Shown: one piece after another, positions 33,258 to 41,982 of the stretch
How positions within the stretch are numbered: position 1 is the stretch's first letter
Layout: each line of letters begins with the position of its first letter
DNA from: Phycisphaerae bacterium
GTDB taxonomy: Bacteria > Planctomycetota > Phycisphaerae > Phycisphaerales > SM1A02
NCBI GenBank assembly: GCA_002716385.1
Contig: PBAX01000018.1
Span: forward strand, 1-64,000
Length of the DNA stretch: 64,000 nt
Direction: 5' to 3'
Notes under the pieces: model-generated
Told to the model about the DNA's origin: nothing
Databases searched by the model: none
Seen by the model: only the letters and a program-made list of their open reading frames with translations
Program-made: the position numbers and the translations under genes

Positions 33258-34223
33258 TCAAACACGACGAATCGCGGCGAGAAAGAAAGGGGTCATTCCA
33301 TACTCCGGAACGATCCTGACAGCAGCAGACATCCACTCCGGAAACGTGCTGCCATTCCATTGGGACAACGCTTGCCGTCGACCTTCGAATTCGATTCCAA
33401 TCGGCTCGATTCGAACAAGTGAAGAATGCCTTGTGAGGACCTTTGCAAGAACACACTCGTTCTCCTCTGGAGCGAGTGTACAGGTCGCATAGACAAGCAG
33501 ACCCCCGGGACGCAACGTCTGAATCGCTGATTTCAGAAGACTGGCCTGCAACTTTCCAAGTCTTCGAATCTTCCCGGGATTCCAATCAGCCCAGCTGGCA
33601 GGATCATCGATATGGAATCGCCCTTCTCCACTGCATGGCGCATCAAGGAGGACCCTGTCGAAGCAACCCGGGAACATCGACCCCAGCGACTTCGCATCGT
33701 TCACCTGAGTGTCGATACCGGTGACTCCGTTGAGTTCGAAAACCTGCTTCATTCTCGAGACGCGTCTTCTGCTCAGATCGTTGGCGACCAGAATCCCTTC
33801 GGATTCCTGGCGCCTTCGGATCAATGAGGACTTGCCACCGGGTGCCGCGCAACAGTCGAGCACGTCATGACCAGATCGAACATCCATGGATTCGACCGCT
33901 GCCATGCTCGAAAGTGATTGTCTGAAGATGCGGTTCTCCTGACTCAGAGGGGTTTCGTTGAGAAGCGCCCGATCCGGCGGGGTCAACCAGAGAGACTCGG
34001 GCATCCAATCCTGATAGCGACAATTCAGACCTCTCGAATCGAGAGCGGACACGACATCGGAACGCGTCAGCGATGGATCGGTGATTCTGATTGTCAGCGG
34101 GCGTTCATTGCTCACATGGTCGGCGAACAACGTCAGATCGTCGGGTGCGAGAACATGAGGCAGACGATCAAGGAACTCGGCCGGGAGGCATTCAATCGAA
34201 GTGTTCCAGGACGACGAATTCAT
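33258..34223 (-). CDS. RsmB/NOP2-like RNA (cytosine-5) methyltransferase
   Basis: 321-residue class I SAM methyltransferase that places m5C in rRNA or tRNA. Hallmarks are motif I DCCAAPGGKSS, motif IV DAPCSGEGRF with the releasing Cys and motif VI YATCTLAPEENE with the nucleophile Cys. The N-terminal part is shorter than in E. coli RsmB and lacks its NusB-like domain. ATG 34223 overlaps the stop of the kinase gene (ATGA), so translation is coupled to a signalling operon. A longer version starting at 34346 runs inside the kinase and is unlikely. Confidence 0.88.
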   Translation of the reverse strand: MNSSSWNTSIECLPAEFLDRLPHVLAPDDLTLFADHVSNERPLTIRITDPSLTRSDVVSALDSRGLNCRYQDWMPESLWLTPPDRALLNETPLSQENRIFRQSLSSMAAVESMDVRSGHDVLDCCAAPGGKSSLIRRRQESEGILVANDLSRRRVSRMKQVFELNGVTGIDTQVNDAKSLGSMFPGCFDRVLLDAPCSGEGRFHIDDPASWADWNPGKIRRLGKLQASLLKSAIQTLRPGGLLVYATCTLAPEENECVLAKVLTRHSSLVRIEPIGIEFEGRRQALSQWNGSTFPEWMSAAVRIVPEYGMTPFFLAAIRRV

Positions 34224-36826
34224 GATCTCTGCCGGCTCTGCTCCTCGACCAGTTCTTCTCTGGCGGCCTCGAGTCGCTTCCGCCACGCATCGGCCTGCTC
34301 GTTCATCGACAAGCCTTCGTAGGCCTTCACGATGGAGGCCATGCACTCCAGCTTCGATTCCAGAATCACATCGAGCCGCCTCCCTGATTCCTGCATGGAT
34401 CGAAAGACATCATACGCCTCCATCAAATGGGGTATGGCCTGCTTGAACTGAGCCATGTCGACCAGAGTCGTGCCCTCCAACCCAAGCGCCAGTCCGAGCT
34501 GGTACTGGTCTACTGGATCCAGACCACGAAGCGTTTCAATGGCCTCTCGAGAAGCCTTCAGCGCAGACCCGTAATCACCGATCTCCCGCAGTGAGACCCC
34601 CCCTTGAATCAACGTTCTGGCCAGATAGGAACGCCCCTTCCGACCGGGATGGGTTCGATAGATCCCGACCGCCTGTTCGAGATCACGCGCGGCCATGACA
34701 TGACTGCCTCGGTTCTGGCGTATGACACCCAGACTTCGCTGCAATCCTCCGATTCGCATGTGGTTCTCGGGGTAGTAGCGAATACAGAGTCTCAACGCTT
34801 CACGAAGTAAGGATTCCGCTTCCTCCAGATCTCTTCGTGACTCGGCCAGAAAGGCCAGGTTGTTCAGGGGCGTGATCAGATCCGGCAGATCCTCCCCCTG
34901 ATCCTGACACAACTCTCGCGCCGTCAGTGCGGTCTGCTCGGCTGCTTCCAGATCGCGTTTCCTGTCCAGTTCGTTATCGCTTGGACGAGTGAAGAAGACT
35001 CGCACCCTGTGATTGAGAAGAGGAACCTTAATATCCAGATCATCGATCCCATCTCTTTCTAGGATGGCGAGCCCCTTGTCGATGAAGATCAAGGCCTGAT
35101 CGTAGTCCCGTCTCGCATGGGCAACACTCGCCAAGGCCATCATGGCACGAGCCACAGACGCGGGATCATCCGCTGATCGTTCTTCGCGGATCTCGAGCAC
35201 CCGTTCGAATCTCTCGGTGGCCTCGTCAAGCGTCCCGCCACCCATGGCCAGCCAGCCAAGAAGCTCCTCGGCTTCCGCAATCTGCATCGAACCTTCGAAA
35301 TCATTCGTGATCTGGAGCGCACTTTCAGCTTGAACACGGGCCTGTTCGGGGAGCCCGAGACTGAGATAGCTTCGACCCAACGCGATCTGAATGGCGGCCA
35401 CGATGTCCCGGCGATTGATGGCCCTGTATTCGATAGTCTCAGCTGCGAGATCCAACATCTCACGGACGGTCGGCTCCCGACCATCCTCCGACTCGCCTCG
35501 CTCGGGACGAACCGCTTCGATCATGTCCGTGAATACCTCGAGCACGGTCGCTCGCTTGTCCGCCTCATCAAGCGCCGCCTGCATGCCGGCCTCCGCCTTC
35601 TGTTCGGCGTTGACGGCCCTCACATACAACAACGACATCCAGATAGTGACGGCTGCCAGAGAAACGACGAGTGCGAAGCCTGCCAGGATGGGAACGCGAT
35701 GTCTGCGGGCAAGCTTCGAAAGCAGATAGGCCGTGCTGTCACGCCGAGCCTCGATGGGCTCCCCTGCCAGATATCGCCTGATATCAGCCGCAAGACTTCC
35801 CGCGGACTGATACCGACGATCGGGATCCTTTGCCAATGCGGTCGCGATGATCGCATCGAGATCGGCATCAAGACCCTTGATCAATCTGGAAGGTGGCGAG
35901 GGCTCGGCTTGAATGATGTTCTGAATCGTCTCCGAGACGGGCCCGCTGATCTCGTAGGGAAATCGACCCGTGAGCATCTCATAGAGCACGACCCCGAGAG
36001 AATAGATGTCGCATCTGGTGTCGATCTGGTCGTTTGTCCCGGAAACCTGCTCCGGTGACGCATAGGCGAATGTACCGACGAACTCCCCCGTGAGCGTCTG
36101 ATCAACGACATCATTGTCTCCCAGAACCTTCGCCACCCCGAAGTCGAGCACCTTCGGCTCACCATTCCGGTCGATCAGGATGTTCCCGGGTTTCAGATCA
36201 CGATGAATGATGCCGCGGAGATGAGCGTACTGGACCGCATCACAGATCTTCGCCATCTGGGTCAATTTCGTGCGAACCAGTTCCGTGATGGACTGGTTGT
36301 TGAGATTCCGATCCATCATGTCCGCCCGGACCAGAGGCACACCACGGATGAACTCCATGGCGATGTAGAACCCCCCGTTCTCGAATTCACCACCGTCGTA
36401 GACCGTCACGATGTTGGGATGCCGCATCGATGCGATCAATTCGACTTCCCTGGCGAACCTGGCCCTGTTTCTCTCGGGCGCCGCGCCGCCACCATGCATC
36501 ACCTTGAGCGCCACCGTCCTCTTTGTCCGCTCCTGGATCGCCCGGAAGACGGTCCCCTGCCCCCCTCTGTAGAGCTCGCCTAGAACCCGGTAGCCGGGAA
36601 CCATCGCCGAGGAGGGCGGCATGCCGCGACCACTGCCGTCAGGCGCCTCCGACCAGGCTCCGGCGAGTCTCGTGAGGAAATCATCATCGGTCTGGATCTG
36701 ACGAACGAGTTCCATCGCGTCGGAATCGTTCTTGATTCTCTCGCAACGAACCGAATCCTCCAGTTCACCGCGGGCGAATGCCGCGATCTCCTCGATATCC
36801 GGATTGTCCCGTGTACCGTCCGTCAT
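34220..36826 (-). CDS. Transmembrane Ser/Thr protein kinase with C-terminal TPR domain
   Basis: 868 residues. A short N-terminal region is followed by a PknB-type kinase domain (about 78-345): G-loop LYRGGQGTVF, catalytic Lys in VALKVM, HRDLKPGN loop, DFG in VLDFGVAK and TFAYASPEQVSG. One membrane segment (about 377-402, ILAGFALVVSLAAVTIWM) precedes TPR repeats to the C-terminus. All catalytic residues are present. The start is ATG 36826 overlapping the sigma factor stop (TGATG). In planctomycetes ECF factors are often paired with such kinases, and the kinase probably sets sigma activity; the phosphorylation target here is an inference. Confidence 0.93.
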   Translation of the reverse strand: MTDGTRDNPDIEEIAAFARGELEDSVRCERIKNDSDAMELVRQIQTDDDFLTRLAGAWSEAPDGSGRGMPPSSAMVPGYRVLGELYRGGQGTVFRAIQERTKRTVALKVMHGGGAAPERNRARFAREVELIASMRHPNIVTVYDGGEFENGGFYIAMEFIRGVPLVRADMMDRNLNNQSITELVRTKLTQMAKICDAVQYAHLRGIIHRDLKPGNILIDRNGEPKVLDFGVAKVLGDNDVVDQTLTGEFVGTFAYASPEQVSGTNDQIDTRCDIYSLGVVLYEMLTGRFPYEISGPVSETIQNIIQAEPSPPSRLIKGLDADLDAIIATALAKDPDRRYQSAGSLAADIRRYLAGEPIEARRDSTAYLLSKLARRHRVPILAGFALVVSLAAVTIWMSLLYVRAVNAEQKAEAGMQAALDEADKRATVLEVFTDMIEAVRPERGESEDGREPTVREMLDLAAETIEYRAINRRDIVAAIQIALGRSYLSLGLPEQARVQAESALQITNDFEGSMQIAEAEELLGWLAMGGGTLDEATERFERVLEIREERSADDPASVARAMMALASVAHARRDYDQALIFIDKGLAILERDGIDDLDIKVPLLNHRVRVFFTRPSDNELDRKRDLEAAEQTALTARELCQDQGEDLPDLITPLNNLAFLAESRRDLEEAESLLREALRLCIRYYPENHMRIGGLQRSLGVIRQNRGSHVMAARDLEQAVGIYRTHPGRKGRSYLARTLIQGGVSLREIGDYGSALKASREAIETLRGLDPVDQYQLGLALGLEGTTLVDMAQFKQAIPHLMEAYDVFRSMQESGRRLDVILESKLECMASIVKAYEGLSMNEQADAWRKRLEAAREELVEEQSRQRS

Positions 36827-37443
36827 CAATCCGCCTCGTAGAGATTGCGAAGCCGCTCGGCGATCTCCCTGAGCCTTGTTGTGATCCGACTCCTCGAGAC
36901 GTAGATGTCATGTGGAGTCATGTCCAGATCCTCCGCGACTGCGTTGACAGATCGCCGATCGAAGACGACCAGCTCGAATGCGCGAATGGATTTCTCACTT
37001 GTGCGGGTCGTACGTCTCAGTTCCTCGACAGCCTGACGAAGAATGCTTCGATCGAGCTCTTCGTCCCAGAGTTTCTCGAGATCGTCCTCCTGAGGAATCC
37101 TCTCGAGAGAAGTGGCGCCTGGAACCTCCTTGCGTCGACCTCTGGATCGATGCTGATCGATCACCCGGTGACGGGCAATACCCACGATCCATCCGCGAAG
37201 GCGGCCACGCTCCCGCTGATAGCGACCACCACGGTAGTCGCGGACAAACTGGATCAGGGTCTCCTGGGCCACATCCTCCGCATCGGAGGCAGACAACCCC
37301 AGTCTTCTGGCAACCGCCGTGATGATCGGCCGGTACCTGATGTCGAACGCCTGCCAGACAACCTCATCATCCGGATTGAAAAGCCCTTCCAGAAGAGACG
37401 TCGTGGTGGTGGTTCGCAGCAGCTCGCGGTAGCGATCATCCAT
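36826..37443 (-). CDS. ECF-type RNA polymerase sigma factor
   Basis: 205 residues. Sigma region 2 has the core-binding helix DAEDVAQETLIQFVRDY and the -10 recognition block RLRGWIVGIARHRVIDQHR. Region 4 is near the C-terminus with the helix-turn-helix RSVNAVAEDLDMTPHDIYVSRSRITTRLRE. No anti-sigma gene is nearby; the Ser/Thr kinase gene overlaps the stop codon, fitting the kinase-linked ECF groups described in planctomycetes. A 68-base gap separates it from the cold-shock-like gene upstream. Confidence 0.93.
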   Translation of the reverse strand: MDDRYRELLRTTTTTSLLEGLFNPDDEVVWQAFDIRYRPIITAVARRLGLSASDAEDVAQETLIQFVRDYRGGRYQRERGRLRGWIVGIARHRVIDQHRSRGRRKEVPGATSLERIPQEDDLEKLWDEELDRSILRQAVEELRRTTRTSEKSIRAFELVVFDRRSVNAVAEDLDMTPHDIYVSRSRITTRLREIAERLRNLYEAD

Positions 37444-37511
37444 TCATGCCACTGTACCAGAGCGATGATGACGCCTGAAACGGAGCCTCAAGACCGGCAG
37501 AGTCCGCTTCG

Positions 37512-37742
37512 TCAGGGAAGCAGCCCTGTCTCGGGCATCTCAAGGACGACCACATTGGAGGCCCTGAGCCCCATCGCGTCATCCCCTTCCTCGAATTGGA
37601 CTCTCACACCCTCTCCGAACTCGACAAGACGGTCGGATACCACTTCGTCGAGAACGACGACGTAGTCCCCATCATTGCCATCTGGTGTGATGTAGCCATA
37701 CCCTTGCTTCTTGAAGAACCGAGTAATGGTCCCTAGCGGCAT
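37512..37742 (-). CDS. Divergent cold-shock-domain protein
   Basis: 76 residues. The opening GTITRFFKKQGYGYITPDG follows the cold-shock pattern G-x-V-x-F-x(4)-G-Y/F-G-F/Y-I with the RNP1-like YGYI, then DYVVVLDEV in the RNP2 position and VRVQFEEGDDAMGLRASNVVVL as the last strands. Aromatic residues of the classical RNA-binding face are partly replaced. Likely a single-strand nucleic-acid binding protein. Lies directly upstream of the ECF sigma gene on the same strand. Confidence 0.75.
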   Translation of the reverse strand: MPLGTITRFFKKQGYGYITPDGNDGDYVVVLDEVVSDRLVEFGEGVRVQFEEGDDAMGLRASNVVVLEMPETGLLP

Positions 37743-37822
37743 GGCAGGCCCTCACGGTCGTCACCATCGACGACATCCCCATCGTAGACGCAGGACGAGC
37801 TTCTGACCAGAATTTAATCCGC

Positions 37823-37841
37823 AAGTGCTCGAGTAGCACTT
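37823..37841 (-). terminator. Hairpin downstream of the 38-residue membrane peptide
   Basis: Perfect 7-bp stem AAGTGCT / AGCACTT with a five-base loop; on the minus strand it is followed by a loosely AT-rich GCGGATTAAATTC. A possible weak terminator for the tRNA-Lys / small ORF unit. Confidence 0.35.
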
Positions 37842-37930
37842 ACGACGTGGCCATCGACTGGAAGTCGCTGCAATTCAATGACTTCAGGAATGTCGCTGAA
37901 GAAGAAGTGCTGTGGATATCCTGATGCGAC

Positions 37931-38047
37931 TCAGCCGAGCAAGCCGCCAGTGAACACCTGGATAAGCGCAATCAGGGTGATGATAAAGGTCGACAGAACA
38001 CCGATGAACACCAGAATTCGAAGTGGATGTTGAGATTGATCGTCCAT
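37931..38047 (-). CDS. 38-residue single-span membrane peptide
   Basis: ATG at 38047 is preceded by AAAGGA with six to seven bases spacing. The product starts MDDQSQHPLRILVFIGVL, has one membrane segment of about 23 residues (ILVFIGVLSTFIITLIALIQVF) and ends TGGLLG. No family recognised. It lies 56 bases downstream of tRNA-Lys on the same strand, so it may share that transcript. A longer frame reaching 38161 only reads through the tRNA gene. Confidence 0.55.
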   Translation of the reverse strand: MDDQSQHPLRILVFIGVLSTFIITLIALIQVFTGGLLG

Positions 38048-38103
38048 TTGAATCCTTTCCCAGCGAACTCCATCGAGTTCACTCCCCGATTTAAAACAGC
38101 AAA

Positions 38104-38176
<73 letters not shown>

Positions 38177-38270
38177 TCAACGGGAAGTCTACCTGAATGC
38201 CCTGCGATACTCAAAGAACGCCCCTCATGACCGAATCATATGAACGGCTGCCGCTTGCCCCCTACCTCCG

Positions 38271-38545
38271 GGATTGATCGGATCCATACCCGATCTGTGG
38301 AATCCTGAAAAGACGTGAACCGACCTGTGCCCACCGTCGTATGAGTGTTGAGTGGCCTGAAGAGGGAAGCAGGCCGCTCCTGACGCCGACTTCTGGATGA
38401 ACCAACAAGTCTAAATGCGTCCTAAACCGCTTCATGGCGATCTAGACCCTGAAGCGAAGAGATCGGAAACCCCTATGGGATTCTGAGTCGACTGCAAAGT
38501 CGATCTAATAGCAAGTCTGAGAACACATGGTGTTCTCAGGCTTGC
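38271..38545. ncRNA. Candidate structured RNA with pseudoknot
   Basis: No supported gene lies in 38178-38645, but complementary segments are dense. (1) GGATT-GATCGG (38271-38281) pairs CCGATC (38290-38295) and AATCC (38301-38305). (2) GAGTGGCCTG (38350-38359) pairs CAGGCCGCTC (38370-38379). (3) CGCTTCA (38428-38434) pairs TGAAGCG (38450-38456), while CGATCT in its loop (38438-38443) pairs AGATCG (38460-38465), an H-type pseudoknot. (4) TCGACT-GCAA-AGTCGA (38488-38503) has a GNRA-type loop. (5) A 16-bp hairpin spans 38511-38545 with one U-G pair. No tRNA-like end, SRP or RNase P signature was found; strand and function are unknown. Confidence 0.45.
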
Positions 38546-38645
38546 TCACGTTGCAGAATGCAGGATCCATTCAACATGCCATCACATGGGAAACATCCAT
38601 GAGCGCACTACTTATTAGACGAGGCATTGAATTGATCTGTAGAAA

Positions 38646-38831
38646 TCAGTCCTTGGATTTACCGAGATACTCGAACACGAGTATGCAAATAAACACTCCG
38701 ACCGTGGGCGCGAATGTGGCCCACATGGCGTGTATGTCATACACATGGAGCAGCCATCCATACGCGACTCCAGCTGCCAAACCAAGAACTATTATCAACA
38801 AAAACTTCGCCCATCCGAGCTGTCTAATCAT
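38646..38831 (-). CDS. Small two-span membrane protein
   Basis: 61 residues from ATG 38831, starting MIRQLGWAKFLLIIVLGLAA, with two hydrophobic segments (about 8-27 and 34-54) and a basic end YLGKSKD. Unrecognised. AGAGG lies 14 bases upstream, further than ideal. Base composition is more AT-rich than the surrounding housekeeping genes. An opposing 105-codon frame (38527-38844) has no such organisation and starts inside a hairpin, so the minus-strand reading is preferred. Confidence 0.5.
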   Translation of the reverse strand: MIRQLGWAKFLLIIVLGLAAGVAYGWLLHVYDIHAMWATFAPTVGVFICILVFEYLGKSKD

Positions 38832-39008
38832 GCTGCAAATGTAAACCTCTATAGAGACGAGTGTCAAACACGAGGACTATCAGAATCCTCTGGACATCGG
38901 CTTGAGACAGATGCTTGAAGATGAAAGATCCCTACCAGCTCGGCGAGTCTGCAGACAATCCAAGACACCCCATGAGCTGAGGAGAATCTACACATCCAGG
39001 TTCAGAGT

Positions 39009-40220
39009 TCAGACTTCGGCTGATAAAGGCCAATTGGCATTCGGTGACAATCCAGCCAATCGTTGGAAGACCTCGCTGGAGATCTCGACTGCCGATTCGA
39101 GCTGTTCCTGAGTTATGGCACGGTCGAAGCTGAAGCGAACCGATCCGTATGGCCGCTCATCAACCTGACAAGGCTGCCGACCGATCGCATCGATCACACT
39201 CGAACCCTTGAGTGCTCCTGAAGAACAGGCCGATCCGGCAGATGCACAGACGCCCGCCTCGGACAAACCAAGCAGCATCAGTTCCGCCTCGATACCCGGG
39301 AAACCGATGTTCGAAGTCGACCAGATACGATCCGCGGAAACCGCATTGATGCAGCATTCAGTGATCTCCGACTGCATGTACGCTTCAAAGGTGCTTCTCA
39401 TCGCCAGCATCTGCTCATGACCCGAATTGTCCAACCAGGATTTGGCCTCCTGACAGGCCACACCAAGACCGGCGATATCGGCCACGGACTCGGTACCACC
39501 CCGCCGCTTCCGCTCCTGACCACCGCCGAGAATCATGGCATGCAAGGGAAGACCTTCCCGCAACCACAGCACACCACTGCCCTTGGGGCCATGGAACTTG
39601 TGCCCGGCGAAGGAGATCATGTCGATGGGCGTGGATTCGAGATCGATGGGCATTTTTCCGACCCATTGAGTGGCATCAGTGTGGAACGGAATACCCGCCT
39701 CGCGACACATCATCCCGATCTGTTCTACTGGCTGAATCACACCGGTCTCGTTGTTGGCCCACATCACCGATACAAAGGCAATCTCATCGGCTCTTGACGA
39801 CAGAAGCTGCTGGAAGGCTTCGATCTCGACGACTCCATTGCTGTCGTTGGGAAGCGTGACCACTTCATGATCAAAGACCTCCGCCAGATCCTCCAGTTGC
39901 TCGCGAACCGCGGCGTGTTCGACCGCACTCGTGATGAGCAGGGGTTTCTGACGCCATCGTGACAACGAACGCAGGCATGTATTGACCGACTCTGTTCCAC
40001 CACTGGTGAAGATGACTTCTGAGGGACGAGCCTTCACCAATTCGCAGACGGCCTCTCTTGCCAGATCCACTTCACGTCGGGCCATCTGCCCGGCACGATG
40101 GATGCTGGAGGGATTCGCCCACACCTCGGTCATCACGCGGTTCATCTTCTCCAGAACCTGCGGAAGTGGACGAGTGGTCGCGTTGGAATCGAGATAGATC
40201 GGCAGTGCGTCTGCTGACAT
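39009..40220 (-). CDS. Cysteine desulfurase (NifS/IscS family)
   Basis: 403-residue PLP enzyme that strips sulfur from cysteine as a persulfide for Fe-S clusters and thiolated tRNA. It opens IYLDSNATTRP and shows the FTSGGTESVN phosphate loop, HTDATQWVGK, the PLP-binding Lys208 in SFAGHKFHGPKG and the catalytic Cys332 in ASAGSACSSG. The Cys loop is of the extended IscS/NifS type. No iscU or other isc/suf gene is adjacent. Start chosen at ATG 40220 to match the family N-terminus; the frame runs open to 40280. Confidence 0.94.
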   Translation of the reverse strand: MSADALPIYLDSNATTRPLPQVLEKMNRVMTEVWANPSSIHRAGQMARREVDLAREAVCELVKARPSEVIFTSGGTESVNTCLRSLSRWRQKPLLITSAVEHAAVREQLEDLAEVFDHEVVTLPNDSNGVVEIEAFQQLLSSRADEIAFVSVMWANNETGVIQPVEQIGMMCREAGIPFHTDATQWVGKMPIDLESTPIDMISFAGHKFHGPKGSGVLWLREGLPLHAMILGGGQERKRRGGTESVADIAGLGVACQEAKSWLDNSGHEQMLAMRSTFEAYMQSEITECCINAVSADRIWSTSNIGFPGIEAELMLLGLSEAGVCASAGSACSSGALKGSSVIDAIGRQPCQVDERPYGSVRFSFDRAITQEQLESAVEISSEVFQRLAGLSPNANWPLSAEV

Positions 40221-40300
40221 CCATCCAGTGTATACGCCATTACAACCCAGGCGGAAGGCTATCCCACACATTCCCCTCATCTACTACCCATATCAACGAC

Positions 40301-40325
40301 AAGCGGCCCCTTTAAAGGGCCGCTT
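40301..40325 (-). terminator. Terminator-like hairpin downstream of tRNA-Leu
   Basis: Perfect 9-bp stem AAGCGGCCC / GGGCCGCTT with loop CTTTAAA. Positioned 29 bases after the 3' end of tRNA-Leu on the minus strand. There is no clear T-run on either side, so it could equally be an RNA processing structure. Confidence 0.5.
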
Positions 40326-40354
40326 GCCATTTCATATTCCTTGACTCGAGTCAA

Positions 40355-40440
40355 TGCGGCTGAGAGGAGTCGAACCTCCACGGGATATTACTCCCACTAG
40401 AACCTGAATCTAGCGCGTCTGCCAATTCCGCCACAGCCGC
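40355..40440 (-). tRNA. tRNA-Leu (anticodon CAG)
   Basis: 86-base class II tRNA on the minus strand. Acceptor GCGGCTG/CAGCCGC with discriminator A, anticodon stem CTAGA/TCTAG with loop TTCAGGT (anticodon CAG), long variable arm, T arm with GGTTCGACTCC. No encoded CCA. Confidence 0.96.
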
Positions 40441-40521
40441 GGTGGATTGGGCGAGACATCGTACCCGTTAGCCACAGGAGTGCAACATCACCCCTTCTCA
40501 ACGCCCCTTGCAGGGGATTGA

Positions 40522-41727
40522 TCATGCACTCTCAACTTCGGATGACTCGTTTTCTTCCACAGCCTCGGCTGATTCACCTACGCCCTTCTTCGCCAGAACC
40601 TTGGCCTTGATCTCGTTGAACAGATCGACATTCTCGCGAATGAAGGCCTTCGAGTTCTCACGCCCCTGTCCCAGACGAACTTCACCGTAGCTGAACCAGG
40701 CTCCCGACTTGGCGACGATATCTTCGGCAACCGCCAGATCAAGCAGATCTCCCGAGGCACTGATTCCTTCGGTGAACATGATGTCGAACTCGGCATCACG
40801 GAATGGTGGTGCGATCTTGTTCTTGACCACGCGGGCTCGAACACGATTGCCGACATTCTGATCGCCATCCTTGATGGCACCGATACGACGGATATCGATT
40901 CGGACCGATGAGTAGAACTTGAGTGCACGCCCACCAGGTGTCGTTTCCGGACTACCGAACATGACCCCGATCTTCTCTCGAAGCTGGTTGATGAAGATCA
41001 CCGTGGTCTTGCTCTTGGCAATCGCACCCGTGAGCTTTCTCAAGGCCTGGCTCATGAGCCGAGCCTGAAGTCCGACATGGCTATCTCCCATCTCGCCTTC
41101 GATCTCGGCTCGTGGAATCAAGGCGGCCACGGAGTCCACGACGATGATGTCGACCGCATTGGATCGAACAAGCATCTCGCAGATCTCCAGTGCCTGTTCA
41201 CCAGTGTCAGGCTGGGAAACGAGCAGATCAGCCAGATTCACACCCAGCCGCTTCGCCCATGATGGATCCAACGCGTGCTCGGCGTCGATGAACGCCGCCG
41301 TACCACCGCCGGCCTGACAATGCGCCAGAGTGGTCAACGCCAATGTGGTCTTGCCGGACGACTCCGGACCATAGACTTCAACGATCCTGCCCTTGGGCAC
41401 GCCTCTGCCACCCAACGCCAGATCAAGGCTGATCGTTCCGGTTGAAATGCCTGGAATGACTCGCTGCTCGCCATCGAGCTTCATGATCGAGCCGGCACCA
41501 AACATCTTGTCGATCTGTCCCAGTGCGCGATCCAGTGACTCCAGTCGCGACTTCTCTCCTCCAGCACCCGTTCGCTTGGCCATCTTGCTTGCATCCTTTG
41601 CCTGGCGTTTTCCTTCGTTTGCGGATGTTCCCCGCTGCGCCTTCGAATTCACCTTACCACGCCCCACCGAAGCCGCTGCGTCGCTGGTTGCTGTTCCATT
41701 CTTGCCTGCCTTCGTTGCCTTGACCAT
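40522..41727 (-). CDS. recA: Recombinase A
   Basis: 401-residue strand-exchange ATPase central to recombination and the SOS response. Walker A is GPESSGKT, Walker B region [17 protein letters not shown]-binding loop 1 [22 protein letters not shown] with the ATPase Glu, and the L2 region [22 protein letters not shown]. An extra ~45-residue basic, Ala/Lys-rich leader precedes the normal N-terminus ([20 protein letters not shown]...). The C-terminus is acidic ([14 protein letters not shown]), as usual. The start is ATG 41727 with AAAGGA eight bases upstream. A Gram-positive-type LexA box overlaps the likely promoter about 180 bases upstream. Confidence 0.97.
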   Translation of the reverse strand: MVKATKAGKNGTATSDAAASVGRGKVNSKAQRGTSANEGKRQAKDASKMAKRTGAGGEKSRLESLDRALGQIDKMFGAGSIMKLDGEQRVIPGISTGTISLDLALGGRGVPKGRIVEVYGPESSGKTTLALTTLAHCQAGGGTAAFIDAEHALDPSWAKRLGVNLADLLVSQPDTGEQALEICEMLVRSNAVDIIVVDSVAALIPRAEIEGEMGDSHVGLQARLMSQALRKLTGAIAKSKTTVIFINQLREKIGVMFGSPETTPGGRALKFYSSVRIDIRRIGAIKDGDQNVGNRVRARVVKNKIAPPFRDAEFDIMFTEGISASGDLLDLAVAEDIVAKSGAWFSYGEVRLGQGRENSKAFIRENVDLFNEIKAKVLAKKGVGESAEAVEENESSEVESA

Positions 41728-41897
41728 TTGGAGTCCTTTCCACACTGTCGACCAGGCCCGACCCTCTCCGGGTCCCTCTTCCACTCCACCCGGAGCGGAT
41801 CCGCTTCATTGCCTCGTGTCGACCGGCTCTTTTCAAGCCATATCTTCTGTTTGGTTTTCGTACGGGTTTCGCATGATGCCGTCTCTCATCGGATTCG

Positions 41898-41938
41898 GCA
41901 ACATCTGTTCGGTATATTTTAGGATATTTTTGCCTCAA
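41898..41938 (-). promoter_or_regulatory. Putative recA promoter with LexA (SOS) box
   Basis: On the minus strand TTGAGG (41938-41933) and TATACC (41916-41911) are spaced 16 bases apart, and directly downstream lies CGAACAGATGTTGC (41911-41898). This matches the Bacillus-type LexA operator CGAACRNRYGTTYC at 13 of 14 positions. Its overlap with the -10/+1 region is the classic repressor position. Whether this organism's LexA reads such a site is inferred. Confidence 0.6.
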
Positions 41939-41982
41939 ACCCCTTTTAAGGGCCATTTGGAGGCATCACACACCCGAACGGC

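Noticed and set aside
35330-36058. 242-codon plus-strand frame inside the kinase gene
   Set aside because: Shadow of the kinase; no domain or initiation signal.
38271-38545. tmRNA, SRP RNA, RNase P RNA or cobalamin riboswitch in the structured region
   Set aside because: No tRNA-like ends or tag frame, no GGAA-loop SRP helix 8, no RNase P P4 signature and no full B12 box. The GGGAAGCAG string only superficially resembles SRP RNA.
38527-38844. 105-codon plus-strand frame
   Set aside because: Starts in the loop of a 16-bp hairpin and lacks a ribosome binding site; the opposite strand encodes a more protein-like two-span sequence.
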